A stretch of 64,000 nt of DNA from Puccinellia tenuiflora (GCA_012064385.1 QRDG01000863.1:1-64000), one strand, 5' to 3'. Positions 21,856 to 35,400 are shown, counted from the first letter of the stretch. Program-made: numbers and translations. Notes: a model not told the origin generated them from the sequence alone.

Positions 21856-22774
21856 GTGATAAACTGACAACTTGAATATCATGATCCATTGGGTGTTTAC
21901 CTTACTTTGTTGCCTCACCAGGGATAAACCAAAATACCATGTTGCAAGGTAGGAGGAGTGACATGCCTCTACCTAAGACTAGATCCATCATGTGTTTATT
22001 TTAACTTCATGTCATTAATCTTAAAGCTATACTCTGATGTTATCTTAATTACTAAGGTGCATGATTTAGTTCACATCTTGGTGGAGTGTAAGTGAGACTA
22101 ATAATCAAAAGGTCTCTATGTTAGGATGTGATGCCCATATAATTAGTAACATGTCATTGAACTTGTTTGCAATCTCATATGTTAATCCTATGTCTACTTG
22201 TTTGCCACACTATATTAAAGAGAGAGTGCATGTGTGAAACCATGAACCCCGGTCCATTTTTAATCATAAGAAACACCTTTCCAACCACTTTTAAGCATCT
22301 TTTACATTCAGCCATTTTAAAATCAGAAAATACAAAAACACTTTTATTCATTGCATTCACATATAAAAACCCCAATAATACCATCCATCATCATTATTAT
22401 CATCCTTGCATATTTATTTACCACCATTGCATTTTTATTTACTGTTTTGCATCATTTGTTATCTTAATATCATTCTCACACCTTGTGCTTGACAACCACT
22501 TGGTGAGGTTGAGGGCACAAAGCAATCTACTTTGTTTTCAGGAAATCTAGAGAAGGATAAGGAGATAAAACCCACACTACTAATTCCCCGAGAGTTCGAT
22601 ATTAAACCCTCGAGTCACCCTCGTGGGGAAAAACTTCCACTTCTACATACTCTGCACTTGGAGGCTCAACCTATCCCTTATATATATTATTTTCCTTTCA
22701 GGGTATCAAGAGTGCTTGTTGGTATAGTTGAGGGAGAAGAACACTCTCATCAATTCTGTCATCAACCGTTTTTC

Positions 22775-22792
22775 TGGCGCCGTTGCCGGGGA
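22775..22792 (+). other. Primer-binding site of element D (tRNA-Asp type)
   Basis: TGGCGCCGTTGCCGGGGA, a perfect tRNA-Asp match, lies 10 bases after the LTR end at 22,764. Confidence 0.92.
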
Positions 22793-23093
22793 ATCATAGC
22801 TAGAAGGGTTTGTCCAAGGATATCACAACAAAGTCAACTTCATCACCAACTTGTGCTAACACCTAAGCTTGGGGAGGTTGCACCTACGTGAGCATCATCT
22901 TGTCCATCTTTACCTTCAAGCAAATTATTTTGTTTTGTTTTTGTCTTGCATATCATTTTTAGATTTCAGTTTGCATATTTTATTTTCAGTTTTGCGTTTT
23001 GTTTTGCATTAGTTAATTCGGTTTGCATTGTTTTAGTGTCATTTTATTTCCAGTTTTGCATAAAAAATTAAAAAACACATAAAAATTTGCATA

Positions 23094-24424
23094 ATGGAAA
23101 AGAGAACCTTTTGGCCTTTTAGTGTTAAGAATTTTCCTCAAGATATGAATGTCCCTATTGAAGAAACTGAGGTAGATCCTAAGATAATGAAATCAATCTA
23201 TGAAAACCGTTTCTATGGAAAACCTAAGGAAGATCCTTTAGCTCACCTTAAGAAATTTGATGAAAGATGCAACATGCTAAAACTGAACCATCCTAATGTT
23301 AGACTTGAGCTTTTTCCTTACTCTTTAGGGGGGAAAGCATTAGATTGGATATTGAGATGGCCATCTGGTAACTTTAGCATTTGGTTTAATTTGAAAGCTG
23401 CTTTTATTGAAAGATTTTGTCCCATTGAAATGATTTGCAACATTAAACAAATGGTTATCAAGTTTAAACAAGAGGAAGATGAACCTTTGGTAAAAACATG
23501 GGAAAGATTTAGAAGCATAGGTTTTGGAATGGCACATGGTCTTAGGGATTGGATGCTCATGCATATCTTTTATAGAGGATTATCTGAAACCTCTAGAGTC
23601 TTTTTGGATAAGGAATGTGAAGGTTCTTTCATGAATATGTCTGCTTCTAATACTTATTATTTACTTGATGGCTTGCTTTTGGAAGCAAAAATTAAAGAAA
23701 GTTTAGATAAAGCTCAAGTACCTGAAGAAGTTTTGGATGACCGTTATGAAATATTTGATCTCTATAATAGGGGAGTAAAAGTTGAAGAAGTTAAGATGCT
23801 TAGTGAATTTAATGATCCTTTGCTTGATTTGAAGAATAGTAGCTTGCATGAATTAATATCTAACAAAAATTTGCAAGTGATCCTTCTATTGATGTTAACA
23901 AATCTGGTTTTGGTTCCTATATTGCTAATCATGTCTTGAAAGAAAAAATTGCTAGATACAATCAAGAAGCTATGATACCACCTAAGCTTGGGGATGTATG
24001 GATCCCCAAGGTGCTAGTAACTATTGGAAAAGAGACACACCATGCCATACTTGATCTAGGATCTAGTGTCTCTGTTTTATCTAAGGAATTATATGAAACA
24101 CTTGAATTAAAGAATCTTGAAAAATGCTCTATTGGACTTGCACTTGCTGATAATACCATTAAACATGCTTTAGGAAAAGTAAGTGATGTTATGGTAGAGT
24201 TACATATGACTTTTGTACCTGTGGATTTTCTAATCATGGATATGGAGAATAAAACCTCTAGTCCTATTATTCTTGGAAGACCTTTTCTTCGTACCACAGG
24301 GGCTATTATTGATTCAAAGGAAGGGAATGTGAAGTTTCAGTTTCCACACAAGAAATGCATGAAACACTTCCCAAGAATGAAGGGTACAACTTTTAAGCTC
24401 CCTCATGAGCTTCATCTTCGGTAA
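23094..24424 (+). pseudogene. gag: Element D gag-protease, one frameshift
   Basis: ATG 23,094 opens a gag with ENRFYGKPKEDPLAHLKKFDERC, LFPYSLGGKALDWI, AFIERFCPIEMI and ETSRVFLDKECEGSFMN, an Athila-type Retrotrans_gag pattern. The frame ends at 23,939. The true continuation (SDPSIDVNKSGFGSYIANHV) starts in another frame near 23,873, so a single-base loss near there breaks the gene. The protease has HAILDLGSSVSVLS (DLG) and SSPIILGRPFLRTTGAIID. It ends at the TAA after 24,424. Gag and protease are the only proteins. One lesion alone suggests a fairly young copy. Confidence 0.9.
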
Positions 24425-25234
24425 AACAACAAGTAAGTAAGCCTAGCTATATGGCTATAAAGAAAACGCTTTACGGGAGGTAACCCGGTTGTTTTTATTT
24501 GGATTTTCTTTGTGTCCTCTTGCTGTAACAATAGATTGTTTTCTTAGTTTAGTTTCTGGAATTTTTAATAAAGTGCCAAGTTTTACCCATTTTGGTTGAA
24601 AAAGTTGCTATTTCTATTCGGAGATTTTATTTCTGCATGGAGTCTGTGCACAGTTTGATTTTTAGTTCTTATTATGTAACTCCGAATGAGCTGATATTTT
24701 AAATGTAACTGTAACTTTTTATCCTCTGTATGCCTGAATTTGTTCAGATTTTTTCGACAAGTTTTAGTAGGACAGAAAAATACGTTTTGCTGCTGCTGTT
24801 TTTCTGGACAGATTCTGTCCCATATTGTTTTATGCATAGTTTGAACTTTTGAGTAGATCCAATTGTTTATGAGTAGGCATACAACATTATACACTCTCAG
24901 ATCATTCATATGAATTTTAGTTCATGGATTATATGCAGCAAGAAATTTGTTTATTTATCTCTACTAATATCACCCCACAGAAAAGAAATGGGAGAAATTG
25001 TGTTTTGAAGTTTTTTCACAGGGATTGGAGGAGATGCACCATGAGTTATCCAAAGATGATGAAAACCATAAGCTTGGGGATGTGAACATCCCCACTGAAC
25101 CAACACACTCTCGGTTTGCACACGTCTAACTTCTGTTTTTCTATCAATGCACTTTATCGCATAAACTTGGAGCGTCTTTTTGTTTGTTTTTGTTTTGATT
25201 TTTATTTTGCGAGACCACCACACTATCTTTTATA

Positions 25235-25407
25235 CTCCCTCTATTCCACAATATAAGTTGTTTTAGACTTTTTCCACATTCACATTTGGACCACATGTAT
25301 CTAGACATGTTTTAGTGTATATGTTCATTCTCTTTCTATTTCTTTTAGTCTGAATCTAGACAACATGTGAATCACCTAAAACATCTTATATTGTGGAACG
25401 GAGGGAG
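25235..25407 (+). mobile_element. Stowaway MITE
   Basis: 173 bases with inverted ends CTCCCTCTATTCCACAATAT and ATATTGTGGAACGGAGGGAG, flanked by TA on both sides (25,233-25,234 and 25,408-25,409). This is the Tc1/mariner-related Stowaway form, non-autonomous. Confidence 0.93.
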
Positions 25408-26935
25408 TATATGAGAATGCTACTGGAAATATGGGTTGAAATATCTTGCATGCTTTTATTGTATTGGGAAAAGGGATGTCTAAGTTGATTTTTAATGACA
25501 CATATAGTTGCATGATTCATGAGCTTCCTTATGAGTAATAATTTGCAAATGCTTTATCATGAGCTATCTTTTATTCATGTTTTGATGTTGTATGTTATTT
25601 CACCTTGTTTGACATGAATTAGTTAGTTCTATGGACACTCATGCATGCATCTAGATGGTCATCTTTCTCCCTTTTGCTAGCCCAAAAATTCCAACAAGTA
25701 AAGACTTGTTTCCAACACCTTCAACCCAAGTTTTTCCGGTGAGTCCACCATATCTACCTATTAGCTTTATGCTAATCCAAGTATGTTTATCATGTTATTT
25801 GTGTTATCTATACCTCTAAATGAAAATGATGATGTTATTTATTGTAATGGGAAAAGTTGGTTAAAAAGCTCTCGCGAACTTGATGCACACTTTATTTTTA
25901 TTGCATTCAATAAAGATGAACCATTGTGATTAATATTACGATGATAGTGGCTTGATAAATGTTTAAGGTTGGGAGTTAGCCCATATGTGCTGTCACATGC
26001 AAATCTTTCAACATGTTCCATCATTTATTTAGTTGATATCATGTACTTTTGTTTATGGATGCCTATCATGATGAAATAATGTGGAAATAGAGTTAAGTTT
26101 AAATGAGTTTGTATAAATGGTTAGAGAGAAACCTAGGCCGCTAATCTAAGCCATGCATCATTCATGGTAGAAATTTACTTACATGCTATTTTGAACTCTC
26201 TGTGATACACCCTACAATAAAAAGCTATAACAAGTGGTAAATAAAAAGGGTGTTGAGGTTGTTCATTATGATTGTTTGTCTTGTTGTTTTGATGTGGGCT
26301 TGATCCATATCATGGGACAAGAGGTACCCCAGTTGAGACTCTTGATGATACCATTATTACTTACAATGATAGATAACTTAAACTTGCTTTGTTTCCCAAG
26401 TTGAGTAATCATAGTGTAGGTACTTGTATTCAAGGGGCATGAGACATCTAACCTTTACTTTATCAAGGCCGCTACTCATATTTGCTTTCACATTTAACTT
26501 TAATCATTCAAGATGCTATGATAGGGGAATGAGAGCTTTACACCAAGTATTACCATTGCAATAAATAACTTAAGTAGAATAGTTTGGAGGATAGATGAAA
26601 CTTATGCATGCTTTACCTCTACTTATTTATACATCTTTTCCAAAGTGTCCACCTTTTATATTCAGATTTTCATACACTCTATGGACCACAAGTATGCAAA
26701 AGTAAGAATGTCCACAGTACTATCTTTTATGTTGCACTTTGTGAACTATCATTGATTATCCTTGCATTGAATACTTGATATCACTTTATAAACTGTTTGC
26801 ATATTGCTACTTCTTTGAATAATGAATCATTTGACTTTATGTAGCAGTAGCAATCATCTTTTATATCCATGTTTTTATTATATTGCAAAGTTCATGTTAG
26901 TTTTATCACTTTCATACTCGAGGACGAGCATGAGT

Positions 26936-26950
26936 TAAGCTTGGGGATGT
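26936..26950 (+). other. Polypurine tract of element D
   Basis: AAGCTTGGGGATGT lies directly before the 3' LTR. It is the usual plus-strand primer site of this element group. Confidence 0.75.
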
Positions 26951-28730
26951 TGATGCATCTAAAATGCATACATGAACTTTGCACTATAATAGTTATATTC
27001 CATTCATATTTGCATCACATAAGGGGTATATTACTGTTATTTAATGCATTTTGGTAATTAATAATGATTTCCCCTTTTTATGGAATTAATCCTACGCAGG
27101 CAGAAAACCCCTATTTCTTTCTTTATTTGTTTCAGGACCTTAACGACGTCATAATGAGCTATAAATTTACGGGGGTCATTATTTTGGAAGGAGGAAGACC
27201 TAGGAGCGAAAAAAGTCAACGAACGGAGGCCGGAGGACCAAAATAGGGGGTCCCACGCGGCTACAGTACCAGGCCACGTGGGCCCACCTATTTCAGTCCT
27301 CGTGGCCCCGTTTGCATCGATCCTTCGCCCAGAAGCATCCTCGTGACCTAAAAACGCCTATATAAGAGGTCCCCTGATGTTTTTCGATGGGGGAGCCGCC
27401 ACACGAGAGAAACAAGAAACAGAGACCAGGAGGCTGCAGATCGGAGGGGGGAAACTCCGGCGGAGCCCTGCCGGAGAGGTCTCCTTCTTCTCCATCGACA
27501 TCTCCACCGTCTCCATGATGAAGAGGGAGTAGTCCACCTCTGGACTATGGGTTTGAGGCAGTAGCATATGTATCTCTCTCTCTTGAGCTTCACTAATTAG
27601 CACCGTATGAGCTGCTGAACATGATTACGGTCACCGTTGTATTACCATTGTGGTGGATCTTTCTATGAGTTAATATATGTTGAGATTGCAATGTTTATTT
27701 CAGTTATGAAAGTAGATGCATATTATGTACCCCGTTCTTATATCCTTGTTATGATCAAGCATGTTTATGAGAGCGTGTGTGGGGGAACGTGTGCATTAGT
27801 TGGAGTAACGGGGGTGGTGAAGTGATAAGCTGACAACTTGAATATCATGATCCATTGGGTGTTTACCTTACTTTGTTGCCTCACTAGGGATAAACCAAAA
27901 TACCATGTTGCAAGGTAGGAGGAGTGACATGCCTCTACCTAAGACTAGATCCATCATGTGTTTATTTTAACTTCATGTCATTAATCGAAAATCTATACTC
28001 TGATGTTATCTTAATTACTAAGGTGCATGATTTAGTTCACATCTTGGTGGAGTGTAAATGAGACTAATAATCAAAAGGTCTCTATGTTAGGACGTGATGC
28101 CCATATAATTAGTAACATGTCATTGAACTTGTTTGCAATCTCATATGTTAATCCTATGTCTATTTGTTTGCCACACTATATTAAAGAGAGAGTGCATGTG
28201 TGAAACCATGAACCCCGGTCCATTTTTAATCATAAGAAACACCTTTCCAACCACTTTTAAGCATCTTTTACATTCAGCCATTTTAAAATCAGAAAATACA
28301 AAAACACTTTTATTCATTGCATTCACATATAAAAACCCCAAAAATACCATCCATCATCATTATTATCATCCTTGCATATTTATTTACCACCATTGCATTT
28401 TTATTTACTGTTTTGCATCATTTGTTATCTTAATATCATTCTCACACCTTGTGCTTGACAACTACTTGGTGAGGTTGAGGGCACAAAGCAATCTACTTTG
28501 TTTGCAGGAAATCTAGAGAAGGACAAGGAGATAAAACCCACACTACTGATTCCCCGAGAGTTCGATATTAAACCCTCGAGTCACCCTCGTGGGGAAAAAC
28601 TTCCACTTCTACATACTCTGCACTTGGAGGCTCAACCTATCCGTTATATATATTATTTTCCTTTCAGGGTATCAAGAGTGCTTGTTGGCATAGTTGAGGG
28701 AGAAGAACACTCTCATCAATTCTGTCATCA
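26951..28730 (+). repeat. Element D 3' LTR
   Basis: A 1,780-base LTR, TGATGCATCTAAAATGC to TTCTGTCATCA, with TATATAAG at 27,359-27,366 and one U3 hairpin (27,252-27,282). No internal duplication. It closely matches the resumed 5' LTR. Confidence 0.95.
27252..27282 (+). promoter_or_regulatory. U3 hairpin (D 3' LTR), unpaired variant
   Basis: The left arm is CCCACGCGG and the right arm CCACGTGGG. One pair of the stem is disrupted compared with the D 5' LTR, where both arms read CACGTG. Confidence 0.55.
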
Positions 28731-29648
28731 AACACTTCCCTAGAAAGAGAAAGAAGCTTCCTTTTGAATCAATCACAAGGTCAAGCTATGCTCTTGATGT
28801 TGCAAAGGCCTCCGAAAAAACTTGATATTTGGCATTGCGCCTAGCTAAAAGGCGTTAAAGAAAAGCGCTTGTTGGGAGGCAACCCATCTTTATTTTCAGT
28901 TTGCTTTCTGTTTTTCTTGAGTCATGAAGTTATTAACTCTGTAGCAACTTCATTGTATCTTTTTCTTTTGGTTTTTTTGTGCCAAGTTTAGCCTCTAATG
29001 CATTGAAAGTGCGAGGTGTTGTTTTGCTATCCAGAAACAAATTATGTGCGCCTGTTGCACGAAGTTCCTAAAATCACCAGAATTTTATCTTTTTTGGTCA
29101 TTTGTGACTGCAAGCCTGATGCTTTTATCTATCTTTCGTTAGTTTTAAGTTTTTTGATTTGAGCTGCAGAAGTTCCTCGAAAAATTCAATCTTTACAGAC
29201 TGTCCAGTTTTGACAGATTCTTCCTTTATTTTGTATTCGCCTCTTTTACCATCGTCCAATGTGAAACTCTTGAGGGAGAGTACCACATTGAGGATTAGTA
29301 AACAGTAGATAATGCCCAATGAAGTTTGTTTGCAATTTGTCCTAAGTTGAACACATGTGCATTTTAATTTATGAGCACTAACCCTCTAATCAAATTATGA
29401 GAAGTTTTGTGTGAAGAGAGTTTTTAAGTTCCAAAGGAGAGGAATATGAAGAAATCGAGGATGGATCAGAACTCAAGCTTGGGGATGACTCCATGGCACC
29501 CCCTCTGAATATCACGAACTATCAAGAGTCAAAGCTTGGGGATGCCCAAGGCACCCCCTCATCTTCATCGACTATCATAAGGTCGTCTTCGTTGAACTTC
29601 GTTTTTATCACTTTACATATTATGTGCTATGCTTGGAGCGTCTTTTTG
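28731..29648 (+). pseudogene. End of element C protease and its 3' non-coding part
   Basis: After the AACAC duplication the protease frame continues (FPRKRKKLPFESITRSSYAL) to a TGA at 28,823-28,825. Non-coding DNA with two AAGCTTGGGGATG motifs follows. The sequence is about 90% like the minus strand of 31,321-32,233, giving a second, older pair of inverted arms. C sequence stops at about 29,648, in GCGTCTTTTTGTG, where minus-strand E2 sequence begins. Confidence 0.82.
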
Positions 29649-32138
29649 TGATAACAAATAATTTTTTATGAGACATGCAACCAACACAATCTTGATCAAG
29701 ATAGTAATGCAAATCAAAGGATGTGAATGAAGAGATACAAAACAATTGTCTATAATTGATAGCAAGAAAGCAATGAATAATCAAGTTGAATCATTCAAGC
29801 AAAACCTTTCATAAATAGTATGTCAAAGACATGAAAACAATGTGATCAACATATTTGACTAATTCACAAGGATAATAATTCCATAACAAAAGTGTTTGAG
29901 AATCAACACAAAGGAAGATGTAAGAATTAGCAAAAAGCTTCAACTTCCAACGGCTTATCTTATAGATAAAGTCAATATAAAGATTCATGTTTAATCTTGA
30001 TAATGCAATATGCTCAACGATACCCAGGGTCAATACTAGATGTTTGCTTTTGTGGAGATAGAAGGAAAAAGGGAAAACTGACTCAACATTAAAAGTAAAA
30101 GAAAGGCCCTTCGCAGAGGGAAGCAGGGATTAGTCATGTGCTAGAGCTTTTTATTTTTTTAAAACAGAAGTAAAATAATTTTTGAGACATGCATGCTTTC
30201 GTCAACGACTTCACAACATAGAAGCTATCTAGTCCCCCATGACAAGCAAGGTATTTTAGACTTGTGAGAGCAGCTGGTTTTTAGAAGAGCGAGTACGCTC
30301 TTCTTTCTCCTTGGTTTCACCACTGTCCAATGTTTGGGCTGATTTCTCAGATTTGCATTGCGCGGAGGACAATTGTGAGTTATATTTATATTTTTTGCTT
30401 AAGCTGCTATCGGGTTGATTCAAGTGAAGATGTATTCCATCGACACCGGGTGAAAGGGGGGAAATGACCTTGCTCGTCACAAGTTATATCTAGCTCTCTA
30501 CTGCTCCCTCATGAGCTTAAAAACAGAGGCACAAAAAGAAGTATTTTGAATTTTTAAAGGTAGCACATGACAAATTTACTTGGAATGGCTGGAAATACCA
30601 TGCATAGGTAGATATGGTGGACTCAGCTGGCAAGAAAGTTTGGCTTTGGGGATTGGATGCACGAGTGAACCATACACTCAATACGAATTTTTGGGCTTAG
30701 CAAAAAGGGTGTTTGAAGCAAACATCTAACAATAACCGGTAACATAACAACATAAGACATTTACCAGTCATAACCATAAAAACTCTACACGGTCTCCCTT
30801 GTTGACCAAACAATTCTTTTGATGGAAAGATTAGCTCTATGAATTAACAGCTGTGAAAAACCACACAATTTCAAGCTTTCAACCATATTTCTTTACTAAT
30901 CAATTCCACTCAAATAACCAGCAAGTTTAAGCATTCAACTTAACATCTCAAAACAATTGAGAAGCATCAAGTATCCACACCATGATCTACAAGACTATGC
31001 AGGCTTTTCATTTTATTCTATCATCACACAAACAGCATTTTGTCGCATTGACAATTCAAGTAATTTTTCAACAACAACTCTCCAACAAGTATAAGTGAAG
31101 AACAAGAGAGTTTAACATAACAACTAGCATCTCTAAACAAAATAAAAGCTAAAAGCGAGAGCTTACTAGAAAACAGACATTAGCTAAGAATACTCAAAAA
31201 GATAAAAGCGAAGCAAAGGAGTATTCAAATGAAAAAGCGGAGCGTGTCTCTCTCCCACACAAAAAAAGCTAGGATCCAACAAAGATATGACCAGCAAACA
31301 AACAAACTGAAAGTAAAAATACGCTCCAAGCATAGCACATAATATGTAAAGTGATAAAAACGAAGTTCAACGAAGACGACCTTATGATAGTCGATGAAGA
31401 TGAGGGGGTGCCTTGGGCATCCCCAAGCTTTGACTCTTGATAGTTCGTGATATTCAGAGGGGGTGCCATGGAGTCATCCCCAAGCTTGAGTTCTGATCCA
31501 TCCTCGATTTCTTCATATTCCTCTCCTTTGGAACTTAAAAACTCTCTTCACACAAAACTTCTCATAATTTGATTAGAGGGTTAGTGCTCATAAATTAAAA
31601 CGCACATGTGTTCAACTTAGGACAAATTGCAAACCAACTTCATTGGAAATTATCTACTGTTTACTAATCCTCAATGTGGTACTCTCCCTCAAGAGTTTCA
31701 CATTGGACGATGGTAAAAGAGGCGAATCCAAAATAAAGGAAGAATCTGTCAAAATCTGAACAGTCTATAAAGATCGAATTTTTTGAGGCACTTCTGCAGC
31801 TCAAATCAGAAAACTCAAAACTAACTAAAGATATATAAAAGCGTCAGTCTTTCTGTCAAAAATTATCATAAAAATATAAAATTCTGGCGATTTTAGGATT
31901 TTCGTGGAACAGGTGCACAGAATCTGTTTCTGGACAGCAAAACAATACCTCGCACTTTCAATGCATTAGAGGATAAACTTGGCACACAAAACCAAAAGAA
32001 AAAGATACAATAAAGTTGCTACAGAGGTAATAACTTCATTACTAAAGAAAAACAAAAAGCAAACTGAAAATAAAAGATGGGTTGCCTCCCAACAAGCGCT
32101 TTTCTTTAACGCCTTTTAGCTAGGCGCAATGCCAAATA
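29649..32138 (-). other. Element E2 3' non-coding internal region
   Basis: Read on the minus strand this continues the tail of E2 past the protease stop. It contains two AAGCTTGGGGATG motifs (31,395-31,490) and a segment with GAGTCCACCATATCTACCTA, also found in the tail of D. It has no 3' LTR; it ends abruptly at the inverted junction with C. I see no gene. Confidence 0.7.
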
Positions 32139-33006
32139 TCAAGTTTTTTCGGAGGCCTTTGCAACATAAAGAGCATAGCTTGACCTTATGATTGATTCAA
32201 AAGAAAGCTTCTTTCTCTTTCTAGGGAAGTGTTCCATCCCTTTTTTAACGGGGAACTGAAACCTTATATTTCCCTCTTTCATATCAATAATAGCACCAAC
32301 GGTTCTCAAAAACGGTCTTCCCAAAATAATAGGACAAGAAGCATTGCACTCAATGTCCATGACAATAAAATCAACGGGAACGTAATTATCATTAACAACA
32401 ATAAGGACATCATCAACTCTACCAAAATGTTTCTTTTTAGAAGAATCAGCAAGATGAACATTTAAATAGCATTCTTCCAAAGGATTTAAATCAAGCATAT
32501 TATAGAAACTTTTAGGCATAACAGAAACACTTGCACCAAGATCACATAAAGCATTGAATCAACGTCATTTATTTTCACCTTAATAGTGGGTTCCCAACCA
32601 TCTTCTAACTTCCTAGGGATAGAGGTTTCAAGCTTTAGTTTTTCTTCCCTAGCCTTGATAAGAGCATCGGTAATGTGTTTTGTGAAGGCAAGATTTATTT
32701 TACTAGCATCCGGTGTATTAGCAAGTTTTTGTAGGAACTTAATGACTTCAGTAAGATTGCAATTATCAAAATCAATTTCATCATCTTTAAATAAGCTAGG
32801 AGGATCCTCTTTAGTAGTTTGGATAGTATAAACTTTAACAGTTTTCCTATTCATTTCAGCAATTCTAGCTTCTTCCTCTCTAGCCCACCTAGCTTTCAAG
32901 AGAGCCATAATCCTTTCATTTTCATTAATTTGAAGAGAGATAGCATTTAAAGATTCAGTATGTTTGTCTTGATTTGGAGTGGTTCAAATTTTCAAAATTT
33001 CAATAT
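32139..33006 (-). pseudogene. Element E2 linker and protease
   Basis: Minus strand: linker ALLKARWAREEEARIAEMNRKTVKVYTIQTT, open where the C copy is frameshifted, then a 1-base loss near 32,555. The protease then reads VMPKSFYNMLDLNPLEE...CPIILGRPFLRTVGAIID and ends ASEKT-stop at 32,139. The catalytic DLG segment lies at the frameshift. This belongs with gag fragment 34,368-35,320, from which solo LTR F separates it. Confidence 0.85.
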
Positions 33007-33011
33007 CATGA

Positions 33012-34367
33012 TGATGTCCACAAGTATAGGGGATCGCTGAAGTCTTCGTTGGGAAGTATTACCCAAATTTATAGTTCGACACGATGGGAACACAAGAATA
33101 TCGATAAGACCTTAGCAATTGAGGCGTCACTCTCAACCACACCTGTATATCAATAACTTGCAGCAGTAGTAGTAATGGCAGTAAAGGATCCAAGCAAACA
33201 GAAATAAAACAGCAGTAGTAACAAGTATTTCCCAGTTTTCACCGGAAAAGTGAAAGTGTAACTCAGAGACTTAAAACATAGGCATGAGGTGATAGCGGGG
33301 TGCTGCATGTATGAGATTGATCATATAATAAAGTAAAGCTAGCAATGGGGCTTTTTCTCTAACTCCGATATATGTAGGTATGTGTTCCTTAAATAGTTAT
33401 GCGCACTAACAAAGAGAATTTGCACAACATCTATTGCCCTACCTGCCCATTTTACCGGGGCCAACTTGGAACTACAGGTAATTAAGGTCTACCCTTTCGT
33501 GAAGACTGGGACAATGCATTAACACTCCATGAACACATAGGATCCTCAAACTAGAACATCTCCCCCTTGTTTTCCCCAAACGTCACTTTTAGGGTTCGCA
33601 GGTTCGACATAACAGCAGGTGATGCACTTTGCAGGTAAATACTAAACTCAATTATATGATGAAGCAAAAAGGTTCAGTACTGAAATCATGCCACTCGGGC
33701 CCTAGTAGCAAGCATTAAACATAGCACAAGTGCATCAACACAATACAAAAGCATCCTCAAGATGAACCCTAAGAATATCGAACAACGGGTAGCATTACAT
33801 GATCAATCTCATCCAATCCCCATCCACCTCACATGCCTACAGCAAACTACTCACACATGGTGATGGTGATGGAGCTCATGGTTGATGGAGATGAAGGCGG
33901 TGATGATGGCGGTGAAGACGGCCTCCGGATCCCTCCACCGGAGGAGAAATCCTGGATCGATCAGTCCCCCTCAACGAAGATCGTGATGGTGGCGGCGGTA
34001 GCTCCTCCCCTCCTAGGGCAAGTGTTTTTTCTCATATATGAAGGCGTGAGTCGAAGACCAGAGGCGAGACGGTACCCGAGGCCCATTTGGGGGGGGGGGG
34101 GGCACGCGGCCACAGTACCAGGCCGCGTGGGGCTACCCCATTTGGCCCTCCGGCACCCCCTTGTGTCCAACTTTTGTCCCACGAGCTTCTTTTCCATAAA
34201 TATTGACGTGGTATTTTTCCCCAATTTTATTTCCTGCAAAAATAACCAGGAGAGAGACTTTGCTAAAAACAGCGTCAGAATCAGCAGTTTTATTCAAGTA
34301 TGGAAGGATCTCGGAGCAAATTGTGAGGCAAAGTACTTGGAAAAGTAGATGCATTTTGGATGCATCA
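33012..34367 (-). mobile_element. Solo LTR F
   Basis: 1,356 bases from TGATGCATCC (34,367) to GTGGACATCA (33,012), minus orientation, flanked by CATGA at 33,007-33,011 and 34,368-34,372. It has no internal region, so it is a solo LTR left by LTR-LTR recombination. It carries a run of 14 G at 34,089-34,102. Confidence 0.93.
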
Positions 34368-35320
34368 CATGAGCAAGAACGTCTACTTTAGAGACTAGAC
34401 TATCAAGTTTTTCCAACTTCTCTTCAACAGTTTTGTTAAAAGTTTTTGCGAAGTGATAAATTCTTTTAAAACATTCTCAAGATCAGAGGACACATTCTTA
34501 TTAGGATTAAAAGAATTACCATAGGAATTACCATAAGAGTTGCCATTATTGGGAGGATAAGGCTTATAGTTGTTACTACCAAAATTATTCCGATAAGCAT
34601 TATTGTTGAAGTTGTTTCTATTAAAAAAATTAACATCAACTTGATCCTTTTCTTGGGCAATTAATGAAGCAAGAGTAACATTATTAGGATCAATATTGGA
34701 CTGATTGGTAGCAAGCATAGACATAATCATATCATCCTTATCACTCAAAGAGGAAATTTCCTCGATAGAATTTACCTTCTTACCACTTGGAGCTCGTTCG
34801 GAGTGCCATTGTGAATAATTTGTCATCATCTCATCCAAGAGTTTAGTTGTTGCACCTAATGTGGTGTACATGAAGGTGCCTCCCGCGGCCGAGTCTAAGA
34901 GGTTCCTTGAAGAAAATTCAAACCTGCATAAAAAGTTTGGATAACCATCTACATGGTTAATCCATGCGTGGGACAATTCTTAACCATAGATTTCATTCTC
35001 TCCCAAGCTTGAGCAACATGTTCATTATAAAATTGTCTAAAGTTCATAATGTTACTCCTTAGTTGTATGATTTTAGCAGGTGGATAATATTTTCCAATAA
35101 AAGCATCTTTGCATTTGATCCAAGAATCAATACTATTTCTAGGCAAAGACAATAACCATTCTTTTGATCTCCCTCTCAAAGAGAAAGGGAAAAGCTTCAG
35201 TTTTATGATGTCACTTTCCACCTATTTATAGTTTTGCATATCACATAACTCAACGAAGTTATTTAAATGAGAGGCGGCATCATCAGTACTAGCACCAGAA
35301 AATTGCTCTTTCATAACAAG
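34368..35320 (-). pseudogene. Element E2 gag fragment
   Basis: Identical to 19,437-20,389. On this side its downstream continuation exists beyond LTR F, so this is its home context. It starts in mid-gene and is broken by stops. Confidence 0.88.
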
Positions 35321-35400
35321 ATATACCCTTATATGATGCAAATATGAATGGAATATAACTATTATGTTGCAAAGTTCATGTATGCATTTTAGATGCATCA
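35321..35400 (-). repeat. 80-base copy of the D LTR start
   Basis: Reverse complement of 19,357-19,436, preceded (in its own direction) by AACAC. There is no element D here, so this piece of an insertion junction must have been copied from the left arm. Confidence 0.92.

Larger units (their letters stand above)
20754..22764 (+). repeat. D 5' LTR, resumed
   Basis: Resumes at AAGACCTAG, equal to 27,195 in the 3' LTR, so 163 bases (27,032-27,194) are lost here. It has a TATA box TATATAAG (20,918-20,925) and ends ATTCTGTCATCA. Unlike the 3' LTR, it carries a 474-base tandem duplication. Confidence 0.9.
24425..26950 (+). other. Long non-coding 3' internal region of element D
   Basis: AT-rich, with no ORF resembling RT, RNase H, integrase or an envelope-like protein. 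It contains one Stowaway MITE (25,235-25,407) and several AAGCTTGGGGATG-type polypurine motifs (near 25,075 and at the end). The same kind of tail is found in C/E and G. Confidence 0.75.
19357..28730 (+). mobile_element. Element D: RT-less Gypsy (Athila-type gag-protease) element
   Basis: Bounded by TGATGCATCT and GTCATCA with a perfect AACAC duplication. The order is 5' LTR (split by a foreign block), tRNA-Asp primer site, gag, protease, 2.5 kb non-coding, polypurine tract AAGCTTGGGGATG and 3' LTR. No RT, RNase H or integrase is present. It must depend on an autonomous partner. It lies in the protease gene of element C. Confidence 0.92.

Noticed and set aside
21216..21859. Repeated ORFs beginning MYCHCGG / MYYHCGG in LTR copies
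   Set aside because: They are repeats of LTR U5 DNA and not genes.
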